From contig NZ_JAERRG010000024.1 of assembly GCF_016741935.1 (NCBI RefSeq), positions 114,100 to 178,099 on the forward strand: a stretch of 64,000 bases of DNA, given 5' to 3'. The position numbers and the translations under genes are program-made. The stretch's first letter is position 1. Every line of letters begins with the position of its first letter. Source of the stretch: Streptomyces endocoffeicus. GTDB lineage: Bacteria > Actinomycetota > Actinomycetes > Streptomycetales > Streptomycetaceae. Positions 51,706 to 60,026 of the stretch are shown here, one piece after another. The notes beneath the pieces are model-generated. The model saw only the letters and a list, made by a program, of their open reading frames with translations. It did no database searches and was not told the DNA's origin.

Positions 51706-52066
51706 TTCGGGCCGAGCGAGGGCGACAGCGACCTGTTCGATGCCGTCCTCAAGAACGTGGGGATCGACGTCATGCTCAGCGGTATCCAGACGCCAAGGAT
51801 GAACTCGATCACGGAGAGGTGGATACAGACCTGTCGCCGCGAGCTCCTGCCGTACGTTGATCTGGAACCAGCGACATCTCCCGCACACTCTGCGCGAGTT
51901 CGAGCAGTTCTACAACGGACACCGACCACACCAGGGCATCGCGAACGCCAGACCTCTACGCCTCTTGCCCCCACCGATCGGCGATGCGGATACGTTAGCC
52001 CGCCTCGACATACGTCGGCACGATCGCCTCGGCGGCATCCTCCACGAGTACCGGCATGCGTCTTGA
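51706..52066 (+). mobile_element. IS transposase remnant (integrase core, frameshifted)
   Basis: C-terminal part of a DDE integrase-core transposase, IS481/IS3-like. It starts abruptly in AVLKNVGIDVMLSGIQ and continues PRMNSITERWIQTCRRELL with the core Glu region. Near 51850 two bases are missing relative to the expected text, and the frame shifts to LIWNQRHLPHTLREFEQFYNGHRPHQG and ends in LGGILHEYRHAS. The N-terminal half and left end are gone. Not able to transpose by itself. Confidence 0.8.
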
Positions 52067-52411
52067 CCTGCACGGATGAGGTTCCCGGCAAGGACAGAGT
52101 CGACCGGGCGCACAATTCTGCGGCCGAAGGCCGATTACCGCTGGCTGGGCCGAACAAGTCGATGTTGCGGATTTGGCCGCACCGGACGAGGCGCGGCCTA
52201 CCTACGGCCGATAGTCTTTGGACCCAAGGGGGGTTGATTCGGTCACCCCTTCCATAAAGGCGGCGACGGTCAGCCGGCCCTGCCGGATAATCTGCTCCCA
52301 CCACATCTGAGCATCCGCACCAGCACCTTGTTTTTGCCGTTAACCGACTGAAGGCGCCCCGCCGAGGGAGGTACTTTGCCGTGCCCACATCTACGTCGAA
52401 CCAGGAGAGAA
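52067..52411. other. Intergenic sequence between IS remnant and ketosynthase gene
   Basis: A 345-bp stretch, less GC-rich than its surroundings near 52200-52400. It must include the former promoter of the ketosynthase gene; AGGAGA lies just before its ATG. No terminal inverted repeat of the IS was identified. Confidence 0.35.
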
Positions 52412-53494
52412 ATGAGCAGCACCCAGAAGTTCGCCATCGTGGGGATCAATTGTCGGCTTCCCGGTGCTCGTGATGTGGGAGAGTACTGGTCAAATCTCAA
52501 GGCGGGCACGGATAGCATCACCACGTGGTCGCTGGAAGAGTTGATCGATGCGGGCATCGATCCCGAAATGGCCAAGAACCCTGCGTATGTCAAGGCGCGG
52601 CCGCAGTTCGCGGATGTGGAGAAGTTCGACGCATGCTTTTTCCGGTTCACTCCCCGGGAGGCGGAGATCCGGGATCCTCAGCACCGGCTGTTCCCGGAGT
52701 CCGTGTACACCGCGTTGGAGGACGTCGGCTACGATCCGTTCTCCGTTCCTGGACGGGTAGGTGTCTTCGCCGGCAGCGCTCCGAACGCCTACGAGCCGCA
52801 GAACGTCAGGCACCATCAGGAGCGCGTACAGGCCTTGGGGCAGATGACGGTCTCGATCGGTAACACGAACGACTACGTCGCGCCGACCGTTTCCTACAAG
52901 CTGGGACTGACCGGTCCCAGCGTCAACGTGGTGACCGCCTGTTCGTCGTCGCTCGTCGCGGTCCACATGGCGTGCCGGTCGCTGATGAACGGCGAATGCG
53001 AGACCGCGGTCGCGGGCGGAGTCGAGGTGGAGCCGCCCGTGGTGTCGGGCTACTGGTCGGCCGAGGGCGGGATCTACTCCAAGTCCGGCCACTGCCGACC
53101 GTTCGACCACGAAGCCGACGGCACCATCTTCGGTACAGGCGTCGGGACGGTCGTCCTGCGACGACTCCAGGACGCGGTTCGCGACAACGACAACGTCTAC
53201 GCCGTCATCCTGGGCTCGGCCGTCAACAACGACGCTGCCGATCGGGCCGGTTTCACGGCACCCTCGAACAGCGGCCAGCGCGCGCTGATGGAGGCCGGGT
53301 TCGCCGACGCCGATGCCGGCCCGTCGATCATCGACTACATCGAGGCCCACGGCACCGGCACCATCGTGGGAGGCCAGATCGAGGTCACCGCGCACGGCGA
53401 GACGTTCGCCGCGCACGGCGTCACCCCCGAGTCCCGCAGTCTGGCCGGCTCGGTCAAGGGCAACATCGGCCACATGGGCCCGGTCGCAGGCGTC
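52412..53494 (+). pseudogene. Polyketide synthase ketosynthase domain, truncated
   Basis: Start of a type I PKS or hybrid PKS-NRPS: about 361 residues of ketosynthase with no loading segment. The catalytic triad is complete: Cys177 (TACSSS), His313 (EAHGTG) and His354 (KGNIGHM). Similarity stops right after MGPVAGV. What follows in frame is the reverse complement of another truncated gene, then unrelated sequence to a stop at 53945-53947. Normal domains (AT, ACP) are gone. A 5' AGGAGA site is intact, so a dead protein could still be made. Confidence 0.75.
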
Positions 53495-53663
53495 GACCCG
53501 CGCTCTGTACAGCGAGCCGCAGACCTCGCAGATCGGCCAGGTGCTTGTCGAGTAACTCTGCGGGGAGCCCTGTCTGCGCGAGTAGCGCGTCCTTCGCGCT
53601 ATGAGGCGCCCAAACCAGCGCCGCGTAGATCCGTGTGCACACCTGATCGAGTTCGGGCAGCAA
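53495..53663 (-). pseudogene. N-terminal fragment of a transcriptional regulator
   Basis: ATG 53663 opens a frame reading LDQVCTRIYAALVWAPHSAKDALLAQTGLPAELLDKHLADLRGL, a TrmB-like winged-helix start common in large LuxR-type Streptomyces regulators. After about 55 residues it hits the ketosynthase remnant and loses sense. The two genes were convergent, and both lost their 3' parts at the same point. Confidence 0.55.
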
Positions 53664-53943
53664 GGATTTCCCCCTATGTATCCCCTGTCACATGCCGTCT
53701 CCGCAGTATGCACGTGTGCACGGAAAAGATCACAGACGCGTACCAGATGCTGAGGCCGGAGCGAGATGTTCCGCATGTGTCTTGCGGAACTCCGGCAGTA
53801 CGGCTCAACAGAGCCTGTGCACTGGCCGGTTGTTGCCGTCCACTCGCTGCCGCCCGCGGACTCCGGCCGGGGTCACGCCGCCCCTGCCAGAGTCCGCCAG
53901 TGTCATCCGGCCCTTTGGCAGTCCGCAATCGACGGAGGAACAT
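53664..53943. promoter_or_regulatory. Promoter region of the dioxygenase gene
   Basis: A 280-bp gap between the truncated regulator and the divergent dioxygenase gene. It contains the palindrome TGCAC-GT-GTGCA (53709-53720), a possible operator. A ribosome site (GGAGGAA) lies just before ATG 53944. Confidence 0.4.
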
Positions 53944-54981
53944 ATGACGACCGCGCCCGCAGGCAGCACCGCCAGCGTGTCCACCGACTGGCGGATCACA
54001 CCGGAATTCGTCTTCACCGACGAGGAGTCCGCGGCGCTCGCCGAGGCAATCGGGACGGTGATGGCCAATCCGTACCGCCTCTACGACGCCCACGCGTTCC
54101 AGATAGGCCGACTGATCGAGGACGGCGTCGTACCCGAGCGCTTCCGCTCGTATGTATCCGGCCTCGCGGGCCGTGACCGGCACAAGGAGCCAGCCGTCGT
54201 CCTGAAGAACGTCCCCTACGACCGCGACGTACCGGTCTTCGACTTCGACGAGCCCGTGAAGTCGAAGTACGAGCTGAAGCGGACCTTCGTCGCGGAGGGC
54301 TTCCTCACCCTCTTCGCCCAACTCGCGGGCACCCCGCCGATCGGATACTTGAACATCAACGACGGCGACGTCTTTCAGGACATCTACCCCAAGCGCTCCA
54401 TGCAGTCGACCCAGTCGCAGAAGGCGCTCGACGCGATCCACTTCCACAAGGACCTGGCCAACCACTTCGTCCGCCCCGACCAGGTGTACATGGTGGGCAT
54501 GCGCAGCACCCCGGAGAACGAGGTGTACACCTCCTTCGTCCGTAACATCGACGTCATCGCGGCCTTCGCCGAGGAGGAACTGGAACTACTGCGCAGCCCG
54601 CAGTTCTACACGCCTTTCGATGACGTGACCGTGATGGGCGGCACCCTGGAGCTGGGCGAGGCCGACCGTCACCCGATCATCGGCGGCGAGGACGACCTGC
54701 GCTACTTCGAGAACCGCACGATCGGCGTGACCGACGCCGCCCGGGCGATCGTGCCCAAGGTCTCCGCGACCCTGCACGCCCTCAAGCAGCGCGTGTTCAT
54801 CGAGCCCGGCGACTTCGTGATCACGTACAACAACCACACCGTGCACGCCAAGGAGGTGGTGAAGGTGCGCAAGCCGGAGGAGCTGTGCAGCCGGTGGATC
54901 ATCAAGACGGTCAACGTCGACGATCTGGAGCCGCACGCCCAGCACTTCATGCCGGGCACCCGTCACCTCGTGAATGGCTGA
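53944..54981 (+). CDS. Fe(II)/2-oxoglutarate dioxygenase, clavaminate synthase/asparagine oxygenase-like
   Basis: TauD-superfamily oxygenase of 345 aa. Iron ligands: His168-X-Asp170 (FHKD) and a distal His, probably His301 (NNHTVHAK); Arg317 (CSRWIIKT) is placed to bind 2-oxoglutarate. The overall pattern resembles AsnO, VioC and clavaminate synthase, which hydroxylate free amino acids at the beta carbon. The usual HGR after the distal His is HAK here. As the first intact gene before an NRPS, it likely supplies a hydroxylated amino acid. Confidence 0.8.
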   Translation: MTTAPAGSTASVSTDWRITPEFVFTDEESAALAEAIGTVMANPYRLYDAHAFQIGRLIEDGVVPERFRSYVSGLAGRDRHKEPAVVLKNVPYDRDVPVFDFDEPVKSKYELKRTFVAEGFLTLFAQLAGTPPIGYLNINDGDVFQDIYPKRSMQSTQSQKALDAIHFHKDLANHFVRPDQVYMVGMRSTPENEVYTSFVRNIDVIAAFAEEELELLRSPQFYTPFDDVTVMGGTLELGEADRHPIIGGEDDLRYFENRTIGVTDAARAIVPKVSATLHALKQRVFIEPGDFVITYNNHTVHAKEVVKVRKPEELCSRWIIKTVNVDDLEPHAQHFMPGTRHLVNG

Positions 54982-55020
54982 CACCCCGCCCGATCATGGT
55001 GTGCGCCGCACGGCGGCTGC

Positions 55021-55697
55021 GTGTGCGACTTCCGGCTGTACGACGCCGACGGGACCCGTGCGGTCCCGCCGGCGGCCACCTCGGTCGCCGCGCTCTCCCG
55101 TGCGGCGTGCCCTCTGCTGCTCCTGGGGCCCGGGACGCTGGACGGGCCCGCCGTGGGGGCACTCGTCACCCTCGCGCAGACCGAGGTGCTGCCGGTGATC
55201 GCCCGCGGCGTGATCCCGCCGTTGCTGCACCCCTGCCATCCACTGCTGCTCGGGCGGCCGACGTCGGAACCGGGACCGGCTGGACTTGCCCTCCAAGGCG
55301 CGGACGTGACGTCTGGGTGGACGGTCCGGCCGAGGTCCGCACCTGTGTGCGGGCGCTGGCGGTCCTGCTCACCGTACACTCACGGAGCGCGGGAGCGGAC
55401 CGGACGAACTGGTTGGCCGACATCACAGGTTGGCGGCTCCTCCGGAGGAAGGCTGATGCCGCCGCGCCGGGCGGGACATCCCTGTCGGCGGCGCGGGTGC
55501 TGGACGCAGGCACGCGCGAGGAACCGGCCGCGCTCCCCCGGCCGCCGGAGCGGCCGCACCGCACGCCATCGGGCGGCAGCTGCCCCGGCAGCAACCCCCA
55601 CGCTGCACCGCGGCACTTCCCGCACTCGCTGTTTCCCACGGCTCGCCGCCTGCCCGCGGGCTCCATCGACTGTTCCGATCCCCGTGACAGGGAGTGA
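55021..55697 (+). pseudogene. Gene broken by a 5-bp tandem duplication
   Basis: Good coding signal (GC-rich third positions) runs in one frame from about 55021 to 55307, then in another from 55308 to the stop at 55697. At the switch the sequence is GACGT GACGT (55303-55312). Removing one copy joins ALQGAD to VWVDGPAEVRTCVRALAVLLTVHS in a single frame. The product is not recognised with certainty; PLLLLGPGTLDGP and PVIARGVIPPLLHP look like the central domain of a TPP-dependent enzyme, but there is no TPP-binding end. It sits between the dioxygenase and NRPS genes, ending 6 bp before the NRPS start. Confidence 0.6.
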
Positions 55698-55702
55698 CAA
55701 CC

Positions 55703-58700
55703 ATGCCGACCCCGAATCTCGCCGCCCTGGTCGAAACGACCGCCCGTACCCACTCCGGGGCCATCGCGATGGAAGACGCCGGACGCACCCGCGGCTACGG
55801 GGAGCTGCTGTCGGACGCGCGGGCCATCGCCGCCGACATCGTCGCCGCCCGGGTGCGCTCCGTCGCGGTCACCGGGGAGCGGAGCGCCGCGCTGATCACC
55901 GCCGTGGTGGCCACTGTCCTGGCCGACGTCCGTCTGGTGCTCATCGACCCGGCACTGCCCGAGGCACGGCGGACCGCGATGGTGAAGGAGAGCGGCGCGG
56001 CACTGGTGTTGACGGCCGAGCCGGGCGACGGCGGCATCTCAGCCGAACCGGCGCCCGGTGCCAGCCCCGCTGGAGCCGAGGCCCGCCCCGGCTACATCTT
56101 CTTCACCTCCGGCACCACCTCCACCCCCAAGGCGGTCGACGGGCGGTGGGCCGGTATCGCGCACTTCACCACCTGGCAGCGGGACACCTTCGGTATCGGC
56201 CCCGGCGACCGCTTCGCCCAGCTCACCGGCCTGTCCTTCGACGTCGTCCTGCGGGACCTGTTCACCCCGCTGGTCTCCGGCGCCACCATCTGCATCCCGC
56301 CGCGTGACGTGGCCACCGCCGTCGGCGGCGTGCCCCGCTGGCTGGAGACGGCCGGAATCACCGTCGTCCACACCGTGCCGTCGCTCGCCGCCCGCTGGAC
56401 CTCGGTCCCGCGGGACAACCGGGCCGCCGGCGACGCGCTACGGTTGACCTTCTTCGCGGGCGAGCCGCTGCCCGCGGCCGCCGTCACCGGATGGCGCGAG
56501 CGGTTCGGCGCCACCCAGGTCGTCAACCTCTACGGACCCACGGAGACCACCCTGGCCAAGTTCTGGCAGGACGTCACCGAGCCCGTGCCCGGGGTCCAGC
56601 CGGTCGGCCGGCCGTTGCCCGGCACCCACGCGGCCCTGGTCGACGGCGAGGTCTGGATCAGCACCCCGTACTCCACACGCGGGTATCTCAACGCCCCCGG
56701 CGAGCAGGCCGATCGCTTCGTCGGCCCGCCCGCCGGGACCGCCGACGCCGTCTTCGGTGAGGAGCCGGCCGACGCTGGCGCCGGGGCCGTCTGGTACCGC
56801 ACCGGCGACCTTGGCCGGCTCGGCGAGCACGGCGAGCTCCACCTCTTGGGCCGCTCCGACTTCCAGGTCAAGATCGACGGCAACCGGGTCGAGCCCGAGG
56901 GCATCGCCGCCGCGCTACGCGAGCACCCGGCCGTGCGTAACGCCGTCGTTGTCGCCCACCGGCGTTCCGACGGCGCGGTGCGCCTGGTGTGCCACTACGC
57001 GGCGGACGCCGGCGACGGGGACGAGGCGGAGCTACGTCGCTGGGCTGGTGAACGGCTGCTTGCGGCCCACATCCCGTCCACTCTGTACCGGCTCGACGAG
57101 CTGCCCCTCACCGCCAACGGGAAGGTGGACCGGACCTCCCTGCCCGAGCCCTGCACGCCAGGCACCGATGTGCCCGACGAGGGCCGGGACGGCCTCACCC
57201 AGTCGGTCACCGAGGTCTTCCGCTCCGTGCTGCCCGACGCGCCCGACCGCGCCGACGCCGACTTCTTCCAGCACGGCGGCTCGTCGCTCGACGCGGCCGA
57301 TCTGTCCGTGCGGCTGCTCGCCGCGACGGGTCGGCGGCTGGAGATGGGCGAGATCTACCAGCTGCGCACCCCGCGTGCGATGGCCGAGGCGCTCCGCGAC
57401 CGCCCCTTGGACAGTCAGGGGGGCATCCCGCGCGGCACCCACCCGGACCGCACCGGGCTCTCCCCGCAGCAACGCCGCTACCGCAGCGTCTATCTGCCCA
57501 GGGTCAACCGCTCGTGGAGCAACATGCCCGCCCTGTTCGCGCTTCCCGACGGTACCGGCGCCGCCGCCGTCGAGCAGGCGCTCCGGACCGTGATCGACCG
57601 GCACGAGAGCCTGCGGGCCAGCTTCACCCCCGCCGACGCCCCGGCGGACCCCGAAACGCCACTGACCCTCCATCAAGACTTCACCCCGGCACACGCGTTG
57701 ACCTTCGCCGTGGAGACCGTCAATCTGCGCACCCTGCCGGAGAGCGAGCAGAGCGCACGGATGGAGGAGCTGCGGATCGCGGAGGCGAACACCCCGATCG
57801 AGATCGGCCGGGTCCCGCTCTTCCGGGCCACGCTGCTGCTGCACCACGGGGACCGGGCGACGCTGCTCTGGAATGTCCACCACATGGTCTCGGACGGGTA
57901 CAGCCAGCGCCTGCTGCACCAGGAGCTGACCCATCTGCTCGGCGGCGTGCCGGAGCGCCTGCCGGAGCTGCCCATCGGCTACCGCGACTACATCGCCTGG
58001 CGCGAGCGGCTCGCCACCGATCCCGGTGCCTGCGAACCCCACCGCCGGTACTGGCAGGAGGTGTTCGCCGAGCCGTACGAGCGGCCGCTGCTCCCGGCCC
58101 GTGCCGAGACCGAGGACGCGGCGCGGGGCATCGCCCACCAGTTCCCGGTGCCGGACGATCTGCGCGCCGAGGTGGCCGCCTTCTGCCGCGAGCACGGCAC
58201 CACGGCGTTTTCCGTCTACTTCGCCGCGTACACGCTGATGGCTCACGACCTCTACGAGCGCGACGACCTGGTGATCGGGACCCCGGTCGCCGGCCGCACC
58301 CGGCCCGAGTTCCAGAACCTGATCGGAAACTTCATCTCGCTGGTCGGCATCCGGAACCGGCGCGACGGGGGTGTCGGCTTCCCCGCGCTCGTCCGTGCGC
58401 TCCAGGAGGGCACGGTGCGGGCGATGGAGCACCAGGACTACCAGTACGACGAGGTCATGGCCGACATCGGCGCCGCGCCGGACGACGACCGCTTCCCGCT
58501 CACCACGGTCTTCATCTCTCTGGTGGAGGTCCCCGCCGGCCAGGCCCCGGGCCTTCGGACGCCGTCCCACCGCGACCTGGGCTGCGAGGTCAAGTTCGAC
58601 CTGATGGGCTATCTGCAGCGGGCCGGCGACATGGTCGCCCTCGACCTGCACACCCGTCAGGGGCTGCTTTCAGCGGACCGGCTGGAAGCCTCGGCCGCGA

Positions 58701-58741
58701 CGTTCCTGAACCACCTCCGCACCGGCCTCAAGGAGGGCTGA
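55703..58741 (+). CDS. Nonribosomal peptide synthetase, A-PCP-C
   Basis: NRPS of 1012 aa with an unusual order. Adenylation domain at about 1-485: FFTSGTTSTPK (133-143), YGPTETT, YRTGDL, NGKVDR with the catalytic Lys. Carrier protein at about 495-570 with phosphopantetheine Ser528 (HGGSS). Condensation domain at about 575-1010 with HHMVSDG (726-732). No loading partner, epimerase or thioesterase. It activates one amino acid and the C domain joins the carrier-bound residue to a soluble acceptor or one on another protein. ATG 55703 has AGGGAG 8 nt upstream; a GTG at 55694 is possible. Last gene start overlap shows coupling to the ATP-grasp genes. Confidence 0.88.
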   Translation: MPTPNLAALVETTARTHSGAIAMEDAGRTRGYGELLSDARAIAADIVAARVRSVAVTGERSAALITAVVATVLADVRLVLIDPALPEARRTAMVKESGAALVLTAEPGDGGISAEPAPGASPAGAEARPGYIFFTSGTTSTPKAVDGRWAGIAHFTTWQRDTFGIGPGDRFAQLTGLSFDVVLRDLFTPLVSGATICIPPRDVATAVGGVPRWLETAGITVVHTVPSLAARWTSVPRDNRAAGDALRLTFFAGEPLPAAAVTGWRERFGATQVVNLYGPTETTLAKFWQDVTEPVPGVQPVGRPLPGTHAALVDGEVWISTPYSTRGYLNAPGEQADRFVGPPAGTADAVFGEEPADAGAGAVWYRTGDLGRLGEHGELHLLGRSDFQVKIDGNRVEPEGIAAALREHPAVRNAVVVAHRRSDGAVRLVCHYAADAGDGDEAELRRWAGERLLAAHIPSTLYRLDELPLTANGKVDRTSLPEPCTPGTDVPDEGRDGLTQSVTEVFRSVLPDAPDRADADFFQHGGSSLDAADLSVRLLAATGRRLEMGEIYQLRTPRAMAEALRDRPLDSQGGIPRGTHPDRTGLSPQQRRYRSVYLPRVNRSWSNMPALFALPDGTGAAAVEQALRTVIDRHESLRASFTPADAPADPETPLTLHQDFTPAHALTFAVETVNLRTLPESEQSARMEELRIAEANTPIEIGRVPLFRATLLLHHGDRATLLWNVHHMVSDGYSQRLLHQELTHLLGGVPERLPELPIGYRDYIAWRERLATDPGACEPHRRYWQEVFAEPYERPLLPARAETEDAARGIAHQFPVPDDLRAEVAAFCREHGTTAFSVYFAAYTLMAHDLYERDDLVIGTPVAGRTRPEFQNLIGNFISLVGIRNRRDGGVGFPALVRALQEGTVRAMEHQDYQYDEVMADIGAAPDDDRFPLTTVFISLVEVPAGQAPGLRTPSHRDLGCEVKFDLMGYLQRAGDMVALDLHTRQGLLSADRLEASAATFLNHLRTGLKEG

Positions 58742-58742
58742 C

Positions 58743-60026
58743 ATGACGCACGCCGTCCTGGTCTGCTCCGCAGTGCGCATCCCGTCGCCCCGTCTGCTGG
58801 ACCATCCGCTGATCGACCGGCTCAGCGTCGTCACCGAGCACGGGCACGCCGCCCGCTACCCCGAGGGTGTCACCGTCGAGACCGTCGGCTCCATCCGTGA
58901 CGTCGACGAGGTGCTGGCCGCCGCCTGGCGCATCGCCGGCCGGTACCCGATCGACGGGGTACTCGCCCCGTACGAGGTGGGGCTGCCCGCCGCCGGGTAC
59001 GTGCGGACTGTCCTCGGTCTGGCCGGGCCGGACCTCCACACCGTCACGCTCTTCACCAACAAGCACGTGATGAAGCAGCGGCTCTCCCGGGCCGGTCTCG
59101 ACCTGATGCCATTCGCCGGTGCCCACAGCGATGCGCAGGTCCGGGCCCGCGCCGAGGAGTTCGGCTGGCCCGTTGTGGTCAAGCCCGCCTACGGCGGCGG
59201 CAGCAAGGATGTCGCCGTCGTCACGGACGCCGCCGAGCTGGACGCCTGGCTCGCCGCCGGCGGCGGCCTCCGGCCCGACAACCCCACCGCCATCGTCGAA
59301 CGGCCGGCGAAGATCCTCACCGAGTACCACTGCGACGGTGTCGTGGCCGACGGCGAGGTGCGGTTCGTCGTCACCTCGTGCTACCTCCAACCCGTCCTCG
59401 GCAGTATCGGGCAGGGCTACGGCTCGTACCAACTGCCGCCCGACCACCCAGGGCACCTGGCAGTGGCCGAGCTGCATACCACCGCCGTCGCGGCACTCGG
59501 GCTGCGGTCCGGTGTGACCCACCTGGAGGTCTTCGCCACCCCGGACGGGCTGCGCGTCTCCGAGATCGCCTGTCGCCCCGGCGGCGGCGCGATCCCCGCC
59601 GCCATCGAGTTGCGGCACGGCGTGAACATGCTCGACGCGTGCGTCCGCACCTCACTGGGCCTGCCCGCGTTCCCGGACAGCGCCCCGGCTCCCACGCATC
59701 CCGACGCCCGCTACCTGGGGCACTGTGGACTGGCGCTGCGGCCCGGGGTCATCACCGAGATGACCTCGGAGCAGGAACTGGCCCAGCTCCCCGGCGTCCT
59801 CCGTGTCGGTCTGCTCCACGGGGTCGGCGACGAGATCGCCGGACACATCTACTCCGCCTCGGCGGCCGGTCACGTACACGTGGGTGCCGACACCGAGCAG
59901 GAGGTACGTGACCGGCTCGCGGCAGTCCGTGCCCGTTACCGGATTCGAACCCGCCCAGCGGGCGCCCCGACGGAACCCCGTGTGGCCGAATCCCGGGCGG
60001 CCTCACTCCAGGAGCCCTCCTCATGA
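58743..60026 (+). CDS. ATP-grasp ligase 1
   Basis: ATP-grasp enzyme of 427 aa, forming an amide or ester bond through an acyl-phosphate. It has the A-loop lysine segment WPVVVKPAYGGGSKD near residues 143-157 and the metal-binding end THLEVFATPDGLRVSEIACRPGG near 260-282. Similar to the carbamoyl-phosphate/biotin-carboxylase-like ligases that make dipeptides in natural product clusters. It starts 1 bp after the NRPS stop and overlaps the next ligase gene. Its substrates may be the NRPS product and an amino acid. Confidence 0.83.
   Translation: MTHAVLVCSAVRIPSPRLLDHPLIDRLSVVTEHGHAARYPEGVTVETVGSIRDVDEVLAAAWRIAGRYPIDGVLAPYEVGLPAAGYVRTVLGLAGPDLHTVTLFTNKHVMKQRLSRAGLDLMPFAGAHSDAQVRARAEEFGWPVVVKPAYGGGSKDVAVVTDAAELDAWLAAGGGLRPDNPTAIVERPAKILTEYHCDGVVADGEVRFVVTSCYLQPVLGSIGQGYGSYQLPPDHPGHLAVAELHTTAVAALGLRSGVTHLEVFATPDGLRVSEIACRPGGGAIPAAIELRHGVNMLDACVRTSLGLPAFPDSAPAPTHPDARYLGHCGLALRPGVITEMTSEQELAQLPGVLRVGLLHGVGDEIAGHIYSASAAGHVHVGADTEQEVRDRLAAVRARYRIRTRPAGAPTEPRVAESRAASLQEPSS

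Noticed and set aside
51857..52388. Minus-strand extension of the aminotransferase frame to 52388
   Set aside because: The frame is open only by chance through the IS remnant; the residues show no aminotransferase similarity.
57032..58651. Minus-strand frame opposite the NRPS condensation domain
   Set aside because: Antisense of a clear C domain; no independent evidence.
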